A stretch of 64,000 bases of DNA from Marinobacter sp. SS5-14b (GCF_030541005.1 NZ_JASSVM010000002.1:124001-188000), one strand, 5' to 3'; shown: positions 7,657 through 18,043, counted from the first letter of the stretch. The notes: generated by a model not told the origin, from the letters alone. Numbers and translations are program-made.

Positions 7657-10410
7657 ATGAGCATCACTCCATGGGTCACCTGGCCCGCACTCACAAAGTT
7701 CGGCACCATCGGCATCGTCGGCGGCCTGCTGACCCTCGGCATAGAGCGTACCGAACTGCTCAATAACAATATGTTCGATGTGGAAAACTGGGACCGCCTG
7801 AACGCCGACATCACCTGTGATGAACGCAGCAAGACGGCCCGGACCGAAGACGGTACCTGTAACATCCTGGAAAACCCGGCAGAAGGTTCTGCCTTCGCCC
7901 GTTTCGGACGAAACGTAGACACTGAACTCACCTACGCGGAAACCGAAAACGACATCCTGCTGACCCCGAACCCCCGCGAAGTGAGTAACGTGCTCATGGC
8001 CCGCGGCGAGGACATGCAGCCAGCCACCATCGTGAACTTTGCCGCCGCAGCGTGGATTCAGTTCATGGTGCACGACTGGTTTGACCACGGCCCCCGTATT
8101 GATGGCAACGACATCGTCTTCCCGCTGCCTCCTGGCGACCCGCTAGGCTCCGGCACCATGAGAGTGCAACGCACCCAGCCGGACCCAAGCCGCACCGCCG
8201 CCGATGCCGGCCGCCCCGCCACCTACCAGAACACCAACACCCACTGGTGGGATGGCTCCCAGCTGTATGGCAGCGACAAGGAAACCAGCGACAAGGTTCG
8301 CGCCTTCGTTGACGGCAAGTTGAAAGTGGATACCGACAACACCCTGCCCACCGAATTCATGAGTGGCAAACCGGTCACCGGCTTTAACGAGAACTGGTGG
8401 GTGGGGCTGAGCATGCTGCACCGGCTGTTCACCCAGGAACACAACGCCATTGCCGAGCGTCTGAAACAGCAGTACCCGAACGCCACAGACCAGTGGCTGT
8501 ACGACAAGGCCCGCCTGGTGAACGCCGCCCTGATGGCCAAGATCCACACGGTGGAATGGACCCCCGCTATCCTCGATAACCCGGTCCTCGAACGCGCCAT
8601 GTACGCCAACTGGTGGGGCGTGGGCGGTGACATCGAAAACCGTGAGTTCTTCCAGGAAGCGCTGGATGAGCTGAGCAACAACGTGTCTGGCATTGCCAAC
8701 CTGTTCCGGCTGCTGGGCATCGACAGCGACCTCGCCAATATGGAACCCGGCGTGATTGATCACGCTCTGGGCGGCCTGGTTGGCTCCCGTGCACCGAACA
8801 ACTACGACGTGCCCTACACCCTGACCGAAGAGTTCGTGTCGGTCTACCGCATGCACCCGCTGATGCGGGATGACATCGAAGTGTACGATGTAGGCACCAA
8901 CGTGGTGAGCGAGCGGATTGCCATTCCGGACACCCGTGACGGCGACGCCGAAAACGTACTGGATGACGTTGGCGCAGACCGCCTGTGGTATTCCTTCGGC
9001 ATCACCCACCCGGGTGCCCTGGTGTTGGAAAATTACCCGGAATTCCTGCGTAACCTGTCGATACCGCTGGTTGGCGATATTGATATGGCCGCCATTGACG
9101 TACTGCGTGACCGCGAGCGTGGCGTGCCCCGCTACAACGAGTTCCGCCGTGCCATCGGCCTCAAGGAAATCAAGACGTTTGAAGACCTGACCTCCGATCC
9201 GGAACTGCTGGCCAACCTCAAGCGCCTGTACAACAACGACGTAGAACTGATCGATACCCTGGTCGGTTCACTGGCCGAAGAAACCCGTCCGGACGGCTTC
9301 GGCTTCGGTGAAACCTCGTTCCAGATCTTCATCCTGAACGCGTCCCGTCGATTGATGACCGACCGTTTCTTTACCACCGATTACACCCCCGAGGTGTATA
9401 CCCCGGAAGGCATGGCGTGGGTGGAAAACAACACCATGGTCGACGTACTCAAGCGCCATCACCCGGCCTTGACCAGCGCTCTGGCAGGCATGGATAACGC
9501 CTTCAAGCCCTGGGGCCTGAACATGCCGGCGGAATACGAGAACTGGAGTGCCGAGCAGAAGCAGATGCACTTGTGGGTGAACGGCGCCGTGCGCACTGAA
9601 TACAAAGACGGAGAGCTGCCCGCCCAGCAGGATGTGGACATCGGCGGCCTGATCAGCAAGGTGCTGTGGGACAAGGTAAGGGTGGAGTCCGATGTCGCTC
9701 CGGCGGGTTATGAAAAGCCCATTCACCCACAGGCCGTTATGGGCCGGGTACAGTTCAATGCCACGTCTGGCCACGGGTTTACCGGCCTGTTTGAAGGCGC
9801 TGATCACGGCCTTCTGAGGCTGTCGATCACCGGCGATCCTGAAGAGCGTGGTTTTGCACCGGGCCTGGCGCTGAAACTGTTCGTGGATGGCCAGCCATCG
9901 CGTAACGTTTCTGCCCTTTACACCCTGTCCGGCCAGGATGACAACCACAACTTCTTCGCCAACGAGCTGTCGAACTACGTGTCGCCGGAGCTCAACGACT
10001 CCCTCGGCAGCACCGTGCTGTTCTCGCTGGTCACCACCAAGCCCACCCGCCTGATGGTCAACGACTTCTCGGAGATCTCCCAGAACGGCAACGCCGTAGG
10101 CGACCCGAAGGCACCCACTCAGGTGTACTTCGTACCCAACCCGGACCTGAAGGCCAACTTCCCGAGCGAGCCTCACGACTTCCGGGAAAGCCTGATGACG
10201 CTGACCGAAGGCACCAAGCTGTATGACGTGTACGCCACCGATTCAGCCATCCGCACGTCGATCTTCCCATCGCGCAATCGCAGGCTGGCCGAAGAGCGCC
10301 GCAACAGCGCCCGCAAGGTCGGTGAGCTAACTCTGACTTCGAACCTGATCGCCTCACAATTCGGTGATACCGGCGTGTTCTTCAAGCATGAGCGTTACGA
10401 AGACCGATAA
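7657..10410 (+). CDS. Alpha-dioxygenase-like animal-type heme peroxidase with C-terminal catalase-like extension
   Basis: A 917-residue protein. Residues about 90-620 match the animal heme peroxidase superfamily, and most closely the fatty-acid alpha-dioxygenase/cyclooxygenase branch. Visible features are the distal His139 in QFMVHDWFDH, the RERGVPRYNEFRRAIGL segment near 486-502, the RFFTTDYTPEVYT segment near 570-582, and EEFVSVYRMHPLM with Tyr397 and His400. These last two match the radical Tyr and proximal heme His of cyclooxygenase (Tyr-x-x-His). Such enzymes oxygenate fatty acids. The final 235 residues are extra: GLALKLFVDG and NFFANELSNYV there resemble catalase-type heme domains. No clear signal peptide. 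ATG is preceded by GGAGAGG. Confidence 0.8.
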   Translation: MSITPWVTWPALTKFGTIGIVGGLLTLGIERTELLNNNMFDVENWDRLNADITCDERSKTARTEDGTCNILENPAEGSAFARFGRNVDTELTYAETENDILLTPNPREVSNVLMARGEDMQPATIVNFAAAAWIQFMVHDWFDHGPRIDGNDIVFPLPPGDPLGSGTMRVQRTQPDPSRTAADAGRPATYQNTNTHWWDGSQLYGSDKETSDKVRAFVDGKLKVDTDNTLPTEFMSGKPVTGFNENWWVGLSMLHRLFTQEHNAIAERLKQQYPNATDQWLYDKARLVNAALMAKIHTVEWTPAILDNPVLERAMYANWWGVGGDIENREFFQEALDELSNNVSGIANLFRLLGIDSDLANMEPGVIDHALGGLVGSRAPNNYDVPYTLTEEFVSVYRMHPLMRDDIEVYDVGTNVVSERIAIPDTRDGDAENVLDDVGADRLWYSFGITHPGALVLENYPEFLRNLSIPLVGDIDMAAIDVLRDRERGVPRYNEFRRAIGLKEIKTFEDLTSDPELLANLKRLYNNDVELIDTLVGSLAEETRPDGFGFGETSFQIFILNASRRLMTDRFFTTDYTPEVYTPEGMAWVENNTMVDVLKRHHPALTSALAGMDNAFKPWGLNMPAEYENWSAEQKQMHLWVNGAVRTEYKDGELPAQQDVDIGGLISKVLWDKVRVESDVAPAGYEKPIHPQAVMGRVQFNATSGHGFTGLFEGADHGLLRLSITGDPEERGFAPGLALKLFVDGQPSRNVSALYTLSGQDDNHNFFANELSNYVSPELNDSLGSTVLFSLVTTKPTRLMVNDFSEISQNGNAVGDPKAPTQVYFVPNPDLKANFPSEPHDFRESLMTLTEGTKLYDVYATDSAIRTSIFPSRNRRLAEERRNSARKVGELTLTSNLIASQFGDTGVFFKHERYEDR

Positions 10411-10454
10411 CCCTAGCGATTCTGCTTAGAGCACTTTTATTGATGAGGTACTTT

Positions 10455-10482
10455 GCCCCGGCTCCGGCCGGGGCATTTTTTT
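10455..10482 (+). terminator. Intrinsic terminator of the heme dioxygenase-like gene
   Basis: The stem GCCCCGGC (10455-10462) pairs with GCCGGGGC (10467-10474) across a TCCG loop and is followed by seven T residues. It ends two bases before the stop codon of the converging YgjV-like gene. Confidence 0.9.
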
Positions 10483-10483
10483 C

Positions 10484-11026
10484 TCAGGGCTTCAGCCCCG
10501 GATACTTCTTCTGCAACCGGTATAGCCGGACGATGGTAATGATATTGGTAACCAGCACCATGCCCTCGGCCAGGATGCCGCCTACCGAACCGATCACGAT
10601 GTTGTTGAGCATCCAGGCCAGGGCGGCCAGGCCAAGCACAATGCGAAGGGGTATCCCCCGGAGCATGAACATACCCACGGTGCCCAGAGTGGCGGCGGTC
10701 AGCGGGAATACATCGGTGGCGGATTTCCAGGTGGCCCAGGCTACCAGCAGATTGACGGCGAGTATGCCGGCCATGATTTTCCAGTTGCCCTGGTAACGAC
10801 GCGCCAGGGCGATGCGCAGGATTACCAGCACGGTCAGGGCGGCAGCGGTCCAGCTCTGGAAGAAAGCAAACATCAGGGCGAAGGCGATATTGGCGGAGAT
10901 CAGCAGCACCATCAGCCGGTCGTCGTTCTTGTTGGCAAAGCCGACGATGCAAAAGGCCAGGGCCACCAGGCCAAAGACCTGACCCAGAACCTCAGACATG
11001 GTGAGCTCTGATAAAAGTTCCGTCAT
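10484..11026 (-). CDS. YgjV-like inner-membrane protein
   Basis: A 180-residue, very hydrophobic protein with about six membrane helices. The pattern (two helices, a VILRIALARRYQG loop, an ATWKS helix, a GTVGMFMLRGIPLRI segment, a final helix and a basic tail) fits the YgjV family of inner-membrane proteins of unknown function. The start at 11026 lies three bases after the stop of the upstream binding-protein gene, so the two are probably cotranscribed; an alternative ATG at 10999 exists. Function unknown. Confidence 0.6.
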   Translation of the reverse strand: MTELLSELTMSEVLGQVFGLVALAFCIVGFANKNDDRLMVLLISANIAFALMFAFFQSWTAAALTVLVILRIALARRYQGNWKIMAGILAVNLLVAWATWKSATDVFPLTAATLGTVGMFMLRGIPLRIVLGLAALAWMLNNIVIGSVGGILAEGMVLVTNIITIVRLYRLQKKYPGLKP

Positions 11027-11029
11027 GGT

Positions 11030-12187
11030 TCAGCGATGACCCGCCAGCTCTCCGGGCGGTTTCTGTTGTGCAAGAGCCCCTGAAAACTGATCCATCAAAC
11101 CGTCGGCACTGAAAGGTATCTCGCGCTGCCCTGCATTCAATGCCCGGCTGAAATGCTGAAAATTCAACGCTTGCCAACGGGCCGGATCCAGAATGCGTTC
11201 AACCTTGTCCACATTGCCCAACATAGCTGGCTCAAACTGATAACTCAGGGTGGCCGTTGGCGCGCCGGCCGCAAAGTCGTAACCATGGTGGTAATCGTGC
11301 AAAAGCAGGAGTGACAGCCCGCCACCCATAAAATGTCGACCAAGGCTGACATAAAGCTCGCCTCGACGGATCGCTTCAAGGGCCAGAGGTTCCCAATCGA
11401 AGCCACCGACCACCAGATCCCTGCCCGGGTGTTTGCCCGCCCTGTTTGCGGCCTCGATGGCGCCCAGCGCCATGCCATCACTGGCACTCCAGATGGCAGC
11501 CGCTTCCGGGTAACGTCGGAGCAACACCGACACTTTGTCCTGTGCAAGCTGAGCACTCCAATCAGCATAAACCAGCTGCAAGAGTTTACTGTCCTCGCCA
11601 TCGATGGTGGTTTCAAGCCCACGGTTCCGGTCAGTCGCTGCCGAGGAATCCCGAGTCCCGGATAAAGCGAGGACCGGCAGTGGCTGGCCCGGCTCGCCCA
11701 GGTTCAAACTCCGCGCCTGCCGCTCAAGCAGGACCGACAGGGTTCGACCACCGGCTGCATTATCGGGCCCCATATGCCCGATCCAGTTTGGCAACACCTC
11801 TCTCGGCATACCCACTGCCGCCTGTGTGGTCTCAGGGACATCCGTGTTGAATGTGAACACCTTCACTCCCAGCTCATTGGCCTGCCTGAGCATCTGGGTG
11901 GTGACGTTTTCTTTGCACATAATCACCAGATAATCGGGCCGGTCCTCGCGGCCAAGCACCTGTTCCGCCATCTGCAGGTAACTGAACCGGTGGCGATCGC
12001 GATCAAACCGGACGTCCAGTTCGAGCTCCAGGTCACCCGCCACTTCTGCCATAAAATCAGCCACCATATGCCAGAATTTTGAGTCATCTGGAGACAGGAA
12101 GACCACGCTTGGCCGGTCACCAGCTTCGGCCAGGCGTAACAGGGAACACAGAAGAAGACTGATCAGCAGAGCTGTACGGAACACCAT
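11030..12187 (-). CDS. Periplasmic sugar-type substrate-binding protein (Peripla_BP_4-like)
   Basis: ATG at 12187 is chosen because GAGGAA lies just upstream and the product (385 residues) then begins with a clean signal peptide (ALLISLLLCSLLRLAEA). The mature part has the type I periplasmic-binding fold: SVVFLSPDDSKFWHMVADFM, a FTFNTD strand, ALSGTRDSSAATDRNRG near the ligand-hinge, and AIWSASDGMALGAIEAA. These match ribose/LuxP-like binding proteins. No ABC permease or ATPase gene is adjacent, so it may feed a remote transporter, a chemoreceptor or a sensor kinase. It is followed closely by the YgjV-like gene. Confidence 0.75.
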   Translation of the reverse strand: MVFRTALLISLLLCSLLRLAEAGDRPSVVFLSPDDSKFWHMVADFMAEVAGDLELELDVRFDRDRHRFSYLQMAEQVLGREDRPDYLVIMCKENVTTQMLRQANELGVKVFTFNTDVPETTQAAVGMPREVLPNWIGHMGPDNAAGGRTLSVLLERQARSLNLGEPGQPLPVLALSGTRDSSAATDRNRGLETTIDGEDSKLLQLVYADWSAQLAQDKVSVLLRRYPEAAAIWSASDGMALGAIEAANRAGKHPGRDLVVGGFDWEPLALEAIRRGELYVSLGRHFMGGGLSLLLLHDYHHGYDFAAGAPTATLSYQFEPAMLGNVDKVERILDPARWQALNFQHFSRALNAGQREIPFSADGLMDQFSGALAQQKPPGELAGHR

Positions 12188-12409
12188 GTATTTCCTCACC
12201 CTTGCGATGCGCTGGCCGTTGTTATTATTCGGTCTCACCAACGAACATTCAGAACTACTGACTAAAGTACCGGTGGCCCTGGGCCCAGACAAGCGCGAAT
12301 TGGTAACAGACGATCGCCGGGGCCATTGGAATTGGTGGAAAAAGTCATTGCCCGTAGCTTGCTAAGCGAGAGATGATCCACTCTGTTTGCCGCCAAACCG
12401 GAATCCCTA

Positions 12410-13078
12410 ATGGAACACTACCTCAAGGCCACCGCCTTCTTCGATTTCGACAAGCCTGACGTAACCGCCTGGATTAACCAGCAACTGCAGGGCGTGGCGG
12501 AGGATCAGGTTGAACAGATCAAGGTGCTGTACCTCGCGGTCAGAGACGGTATCAGCTACAACCCCTACGTATTCAGTACCGATCCGCATACCTTCAGTGC
12601 CAGCTATGCACTGCAGGCCGGGGAAAGCTACTGCATCCCCAAGGCGGTGTTGCTGGGGGCGGCAGCGCGCTACCTGGGCATTCCAAGCCGTCTGGGCCTG
12701 GCCGATGTCCGCAATCACCTGTCCAGCCCCAAACTGATTGAATGGCTGAGGTCCGACATCTTTCGAATGCACGGTTTTATCGAGCTATATCTGAATGGCC
12801 AATGGATAAAAGCAACGCCCGCGTTCAACCGCCACCTGTGCGCCATGATGAAGGTAGAACCGCTGGCGTTTGATGGCACCCAAGACTCCGTGTTCCAGGC
12901 ATTCACGGAAGACGGCAAGGCGCACATGGAATACATCAACGATCATGGTGTGTTTGAGGATGTGCCCCACGAATTTATCGTAGACGGCGTTCGCACAGCG
13001 TACGGCCACCTGTTCGAAGACAACGGGCAGCCAGCGCAGACCGGCAGCAGTCTTGAGCAAGACGTAACCGGACACTAG
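12410..13078 (+). CDS. Transglutaminase-like cysteine protein
   Basis: A 222-residue soluble protein of the transglutaminase-like superfamily. Cys75 lies in GESYCIPKAVLL, just before the helix carrying GAAARYLGIPSRLGLADV, and His121 in FRMHGFIELYLNGQW fits the second catalytic residue. The usual third residue (Asp) is not obvious; the expected position reads ATPAFN. Such proteins are commonly peptidases or amidases. No signal peptide is seen, so it is probably cytoplasmic. It converges on the RsbQ-like gene with three bases between stop codons. Confidence 0.75.
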   Translation: MEHYLKATAFFDFDKPDVTAWINQQLQGVAEDQVEQIKVLYLAVRDGISYNPYVFSTDPHTFSASYALQAGESYCIPKAVLLGAAARYLGIPSRLGLADVRNHLSSPKLIEWLRSDIFRMHGFIELYLNGQWIKATPAFNRHLCAMMKVEPLAFDGTQDSVFQAFTEDGKAHMEYINDHGVFEDVPHEFIVDGVRTAYGHLFEDNGQPAQTGSSLEQDVTGH

Positions 13079-13081
13079 CCA

Positions 13082-13891
13082 TCAGCCTTTGAAACGGCGT
13101 TCAATGACCTGGCGAACTTTACTGGCCAATTCACCCGGCGCACTGAGTTGAGGGTAATGCCCTTCGGCATCCAGGGAGGTGCAATGGGCATCCGGAATCT
13201 GCTTCGCCATATAGCTCACAACCGATACCGGCACAACGATATCAGAGAGCCCGTACAGAATATCCACAGGCACAGACACCCGGGATAGCTGATCGCGAAA
13301 ATCGCACAGAAAGGTGACCTCCGCAAACTTTCGGAGCAGCACTGGATCGGTCGCCATAAAACTTCGGATCAACCGCTCTGTGAGCTCGGGCCGATGGCTA
13401 TTCTCCATAACCAGGGGCGCCAGCGTGTGGGCCCAGCCTTCCTGGTCCTGCTCCATCAGTTCAAGCATTGCCAGAACATCCTGGCGCTGCATGCCGCCCG
13501 CATAGTCATCATCGTTGGTGTAACGGGGTGAGGGGTTGATCGCCACAATCTGTCGGAACCGGTCCGGTAATATGATCGATGCCAGCAATCCGATCATGCC
13601 ACTGACCGAATGCCCGATCAGCGTGACCGGCTCGTCGGCCACCGCATCAATCACATCGAGCAGATCCAGTGCATAACCGCGCAGTGAGCCATGTCGCTCC
13701 GGGCGGTAGGCCCGGCGATCCGACTGGCCACAACCGACATGATCAAAAGCAACAATCCGGAAATCTTTCTCGAACGCCGGGACAACATCGTCCCAGACCA
13801 TCTGGTCACACCCGAACCCGTGGGCAAACACTAAGGTATGACGTCCGGAACCCCGGATCGTCACCCGATTTCTTCGTATCGCGTTGGCCAT
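13082..13891 (-). CDS. RsbQ-like alpha/beta hydrolase
   Basis: A 269-residue alpha/beta hydrolase close to the RsbQ/KAI2/D14 group. It has the oxyanion region FAHGFGCDQMVW, the nucleophile elbow GHSVSG (Ser95) and the catalytic His in EGHYPQLSAP. In Bacillus RsbQ partners RsbP in stress sensing, and plant relatives hydrolyse butenolide signals; the substrate here is unknown and no rsbP-like gene is adjacent. ATG at 13891 is preferred over the upstream in-frame start at 13954 because AGGATGAGGGA precedes it and homologous sequence begins there. Confidence 0.8.
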   Translation of the reverse strand: MANAIRRNRVTIRGSGRHTLVFAHGFGCDQMVWDDVVPAFEKDFRIVAFDHVGCGQSDRRAYRPERHGSLRGYALDLLDVIDAVADEPVTLIGHSVSGMIGLLASIILPDRFRQIVAINPSPRYTNDDDYAGGMQRQDVLAMLELMEQDQEGWAHTLAPLVMENSHRPELTERLIRSFMATDPVLLRKFAEVTFLCDFRDQLSRVSVPVDILYGLSDIVVPVSVVSYMAKQIPDAHCTSLDAEGHYPQLSAPGELASKVRQVIERRFKG

Positions 13892-13977
13892 TCCCTCATC
13901 CTGCTGCTGACGATAACCGCCGGTTGAGACACAGTCTGGCCCAATACACGACACTTATCCAGGCAGCCGACGGATAT

Positions 13978-14014
13978 AAAAAAACCGGCACCTGCGTCCT
14001 GCAGGTACCGGTTT
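13978..14014 (-). terminator. Intrinsic terminator downstream of ahpF
   Basis: On the minus strand a long stem, AAACCGGTACCTGC pairing with GCAGGTGCCGGTTT, is followed by a T run (A7 on the plus strand at 13978-13984). A second small hairpin at 14022-14040 (AGCCTGA/TTCAGGCT) precedes it. Confidence 0.85.
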
Positions 14015-14050
14015 CAGGGGTCAGCCTGAGCTGTTCAGGCTTGCATCGCC

Positions 14051-15616
14051 TTAAACGGCGGCGTTACGGATCAGGAAGTCGAAGGCACTCAGTGCCGCTT
14101 TAGAACCTTCGCCCATGGAGATGACAATCTGCTTGTAAGGCACGGTGGTGGCGTCACCCGCAGCGAACACACCTGGAATCGAGGTTTCGTTGCGGTCGTT
14201 GACGATGATCTCGCCGTGCTGGCTCAACTCGATGTCGCCTTTCAGCCATTCGGTGTTCGGCACCAGGCCGATCTGCACGAAGATACCTTCCAGCTCGATG
14301 TGGTGCGCTTCGCCGGTGGTGCGATCGGTATAGTTCAGGCCACTCACCTTGCCGTTCTCGCCCACCACCTCGGTGGTCTGGCCAGAGGTGATGATCTGCA
14401 CGTTGTTCAGGCTGCGCAGCTTTTTCTGCAGTACGTCATCGGCACGCATCTGGTCGCCAAACTCGATCAACGTCACGTGTCCGACTATACCCGCCAAATC
14501 GATTGCTGCTTCAACACCGGAGTTACCGCCACCAATGACCGCCACACGCTTGCCCTTGAACAGCGGGCCATCGCAGTGCGGGCAGTAGGCCACGCCCTTG
14601 TTGCGATACTCTTCTTCACCCGGCACACCCATCTGGCGCCAGCGGGCACCGGTCGACAGAATCACCGTACGCGCTTTCAGCGATGCGCCGTTGGCCAGGC
14701 GCACTTCGTGCAGCCCGCCGGTTTGCGCGGCCGGAATCAGTTTCTCGGCACGCTGCATGTTCATGATGTCGACTTCGTATTCGTTAACGTGCTGCTCCAT
14801 GGCCGCAACCAGCTTCGGGCCTTCGGTGTAGGGCACAGAAATCAGGTTTTCGATGCCCATGGTATCGGCCACCTGGCCACCGAAACGCTCGGCCGCAATA
14901 CCGGTCGCAATGCCCTTACGCGCGGCGTAGATTGCCGCTGCAGAACCCGCCGGGCCACCACCGATAATCAACACTTCGAAGTTATCCTTCTGGTTGATCT
15001 TTTCAGCTTCTTTGGCTCCGGCGTTGGTGTCCAGCCGGGCAACGATTTCTTCCAGCGTCATCCGACCCTGGCCCCAGGGTTCACCGTTCATGTACACACT
15101 GGGCACGGCCATGACTTCACGCTTTTCAACTTCGTCCTGGAACAGGGCGCCGTCGATGGCGGTGTGCTTGACCTTCGGGTTCAGCACGCTCATCAGGTTC
15201 AGCGCCTGGACCACGTCCGGGCAGTTCTGGCATGACAGGGAGAAGTAGGTTTCGAACTCGAACTCGCCGTCCAGCTCCTGAATCTGCTCAATCAGCTCCT
15301 GTGACGCCTTGGACGGGTGACCGCCCACCTGCAGCAGGGCCAGCACCAGAGACGTGAACTCGTGACCCATCGGGATACCGGCAAAACGTACACCGATATC
15401 GGTACCAATCCGGTTGATCGCGAAAGACGGGCGACGCACATCAGTCGCTTCTTCTGTGCGCAGGCTGATCTTGGAGGACATCGGCTCCAGTTCTTCCAGC
15501 AGCTCTTTCAGCTCCTGGGACTTCTTGCTGTCGTCATAGGCTGCCACCAGCTCGATCGGCTGCTGCAGCTTTTCCATGTACGCCTGGAGTTGTTGCTTGA
15601 TGTTTGCATCCAACAT
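14051..15616 (-). CDS. ahpF: Alkyl hydroperoxide reductase subunit F (NADH:peroxiredoxin reductase)
   Basis: A 521-residue flavoprotein of normal AhpF length. The N-terminal tandem thioredoxin-fold domain carries the CQNC redox pair near residue 129. The FAD site is [19 protein letters not shown], the NAD site is [17 protein letters not shown], and the central redox pair is CPHCDGPLF. It passes electrons from NADH to AhpC. ATG at 15616 has AAGGAG upstream. Unlike the usual ahpCF pair, another gene with its own promoter space lies between ahpC and ahpF. Confidence 0.95.
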   Translation of the reverse strand: MLDANIKQQLQAYMEKLQQPIELVAAYDDSKKSQELKELLEELEPMSSKISLRTEEATDVRRPSFAINRIGTDIGVRFAGIPMGHEFTSLVLALLQVGGHPSKASQELIEQIQELDGEFEFETYFSLSCQNCPDVVQALNLMSVLNPKVKHTAIDGALFQDEVEKREVMAVPSVYMNGEPWGQGRMTLEEIVARLDTNAGAKEAEKINQKDNFEVLIIGGGPAGSAAAIYAARKGIATGIAAERFGGQVADTMGIENLISVPYTEGPKLVAAMEQHVNEYEVDIMNMQRAEKLIPAAQTGGLHEVRLANGASLKARTVILSTGARWRQMGVPGEEEYRNKGVAYCPHCDGPLFKGKRVAVIGGGNSGVEAAIDLAGIVGHVTLIEFGDQMRADDVLQKKLRSLNNVQIITSGQTTEVVGENGKVSGLNYTDRTTGEAHHIELEGIFVQIGLVPNTEWLKGDIELSQHGEIIVNDRNETSIPGVFAAGDATTVPYKQIVISMGEGSKAALSAFDFLIRNAAV

Positions 15617-15766
15617 TTAGGGGGTCTCCTTGATATCTGTCGTAGCCAAGTGGCTGAATTCAAAGTGAATCGTTAAGAGAAGTTGTGTGTACGATACGGC
15701 CCTGCAATACAAAGCTCAAATTAATTGATGCAAAACGATTAATAGGGCAGAGCTATAACATGCACA

Positions 15767-17187
15767 TTAACCCTGGCTATTGATAAACGACCGGTGAATG
15801 TCGCTGCCATAGCGCCGGATGATGGCCATTTTTGCCTCATGATAGGCTGCAACGGTTTCCGCCCCACCCTGCCGGGCAAGCTGGTGCCGAGCCAGTTCAT
15901 CGGAAATGACATCCATGAACAACTCCGCCAGCAGCAACCGGGCCGAATCCCGGAACCGGCCACGGCCATCCACGTACAGCTGCACCGTTGGCGCCTCGGT
16001 ATTGATGAGTATTTTGCGCTCTTCCGGGCTGTAAACCGCCCGTTCCAACTCGTTATGAAGATTACGGAACTCATAGCCAACAAACATGGCCTCGCCATGG
16101 TCACGGACATGGCCGTTGTGGTGGTGTACCGGCTTTTTCTTCCGGCGCGGCCGGTGATGCTGGCGGTGAGCACCATGCTCGGCAAGGCCACCTGCATGTC
16201 CTGGATGGCAGCGCGGTTCATGCGCTCCAGCAGGTGCTCGATCATATGGTCGGTCCGGCCCGAAGCCGTCGCGTACTCCAAGTGCCGCAGATGCTCGCGC
16301 TCCTCAACGACCGCCGGTCGAATCAGCTTGCTCACCGCACGGGCGAATGCAGCCACAAAGGGGTCTTTCAGGTTCAGGCCTTCGCGCTCATCACCGCGCA
16401 GTGTCAGTTCGGCGTTGAGTGAGCGTTTCAAGGTCACGTTAAATGGGTAGGTTTCCTGCTCATGAACAAAACTGCAGGGCTGTTGCGGGCCGATCAGTAC
16501 CCGCGCTTCCGGCTCCAGAAAATGGACCGGCGAAGTACGCTCAACCTCTTTGCCAGCCTGGCGATGGATCAGCTCAATCTGGCGCCTGCCCAGGATTTCC
16601 CGCAAATAGATGTTGTGAGTTACTGACATCAGTACAGAGCGGTACTGGGAAACATGCACCAGTGGATTGTCGATCACAATCACAATGCGGGTGCCGTTGG
16701 TGTCGGTTCCCATGCGCTGGTAATCGGTATCTTTGGCATCCCGGTCGCCGTCGCCATCATCGTAGAGGTACTCGCCGCTCTCGCCCCGGAACAGGTCGAT
16801 TCGGGTGTAACGGCCATGGTGCAGAGTTTCAAGCCAGCCATAGCCAAGACCAAAGATCGCCTGCTTGAGGCCCCGACCAAAATAGCCCCGCCCAGTCCCT
16901 TCACCTCGGGCCAGTGGGCTGTGCGCGCCACCGTAGCTAAGGCTTGCCAGGGCCTGCTGCCAGGTCATGCCTTCGGCCTGATCTGCCACCACCAGCATGG
17001 CACCATTCTGATGCCGCTCGTATTCAATGTGGATAACTCCGGAAACCGCTTCGCCCAGGCGCTCCAGGCGTGCATAACTGTCGTCGCTGTTGGTGATCAG
17101 CTCCACCAGCGCCTTTTCCACCGATGCAAACCGGCGTGAATCGATGTCGATTACCCGCTGGTCTACCTTGATTGCCTCAATACCCAT
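15767..17187 (-). pseudogene. GHKL/HSP90-like ATPase gene with an apparent frameshift
   Basis: The N-terminal 330 residues form a GHKL ATP-binding domain: ALVELITNSDDSYARL (N box with Asn and Asp), VADQAEGM (G1 box), GTGRGYFGRGLKQAIFGLGYG (lid/G2) and GTRIVIVI. After about residue 350 the frame degenerates into low-quality sequence. The conserved-looking continuation (MFVGYEFRNLHNELERAVYS... to the stop at 15767) is in another frame. One extra A in the A5 run (T5 at 16134-16138) would join them through an HHRPRRKKKP linker. This may be a mutation, a sequencing error or phase variation. Start ATG 17187 has GGGGGCGG upstream. Role unknown; it lies between ahpC and ahpF. Confidence 0.7.
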
Positions 17188-17320
17188 AAGCCGCCCCCAC
17201 TCTGAACTCCGGCCACCACAGCCGCACGAATACCCCAAGCTTCACTTCAACATTAGACGATATCGGAAGCCCAGGGCATGACCGGTGGCAAGATTGCGGG
17301 TTTTGCGGACACCACAACGC

Positions 17321-17346
17321 AAAAACCCCGGCAGAGCCGGGGTTTT
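17321..17346 (-). terminator. Intrinsic terminator of ahpC
   Basis: AAAACCCCGGC (17322-17332) pairs with GCCGGGGTTTT (17336-17346). On the minus strand the stem is followed by T5, directly downstream of the ahpC stop codon. The symmetrical A/T flanks could let it work in both directions. Confidence 0.85.
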
Positions 17347-17407
17347 CGGGGGAAGCGAGGTCTGCGAACAGACCTCTTTCCAATCCGTTTTTCTGAATAA
17401 GAAAAAC

Positions 17408-17971
17408 TTAGATCTTGCCAACCAGGTCCAGAGACGGAGCCAGAGTTGCCTCGCCTTCTTTCCACTTGGCCGGGCACACTTCGCCAGGATGGTTGCGAAC
17501 GTACTGAGCAGCTTTCACTTTGCGCATCAGGTCGTCTGCATCACGGCCAATGCCTTCTGCAGTGATTTCCATCGCCTGGATAACGCCGTCCGGGTCGATC
17601 AGGAAAGTGGCACGATCTGCCAGGCCCTGGCCTTCACGCATTACACCAAAGTTGTTGGTGATGGTGCCGTTCTGGTCGCCAACCATGAAGTAGTTGATCT
17701 TACCGATGGTTTCGGAGCTATCGTGCCATGCTTTGTGGGTGAAGTGGGTGTCTGTAGACACGGAGAACACTTCAACGCCCAGCTTCTGCAGCTCTTCGTA
17801 CTTGTCTGCTACGTCGCCCAGCTCGGTCGGGCAAACGAAGGTGAAGTCGGCCGGATAGAAGAAGAATACAGACCACTTACCTTTCACGTCTGCTTCGGAG
17901 ATTTCTACAAACTCGCCCTGCTTGAATGCGGTTGCGTTGAACGGTTTGATTTCGCTGTTGATAATACCCAT
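17408..17971 (-). CDS. ahpC: Alkyl hydroperoxide reductase subunit C (typical 2-Cys peroxiredoxin)
   Basis: A 187-residue peroxiredoxin of standard AhpC length. The peroxidatic Cys lies in [12 protein letters not shown] and the resolving Cys in [11 protein letters not shown] near the C-terminus. It reduces hydrogen peroxide, alkyl peroxides and peroxynitrite using AhpF. ATG at 17971 has an AGGAGT site; the upstream in-frame start at 18067 lies in promoter sequence. Upstream there is an OxyR-like ATAG-N7-CTAT element and an 11-bp inverted repeat, and a terminator follows the gene, so it is probably a single-gene transcript. Confidence 0.95.
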   Translation of the reverse strand: MGIINSEIKPFNATAFKQGEFVEISEADVKGKWSVFFFYPADFTFVCPTELGDVADKYEELQKLGVEVFSVSTDTHFTHKAWHDSSETIGKINYFMVGDQNGTITNNFGVMREGQGLADRATFLIDPDGVIQAMEITAEGIGRDADDLMRKVKAAQYVRNHPGEVCPAKWKEGEATLAPSLDLVGKI

Positions 17972-18043
17972 CTCAGAATAACTCCTGTTGGTTAATTTGG
18001 GTGATGTCCAAGAATCGGGACAAAGAATACTGGCTTTGTCGGT

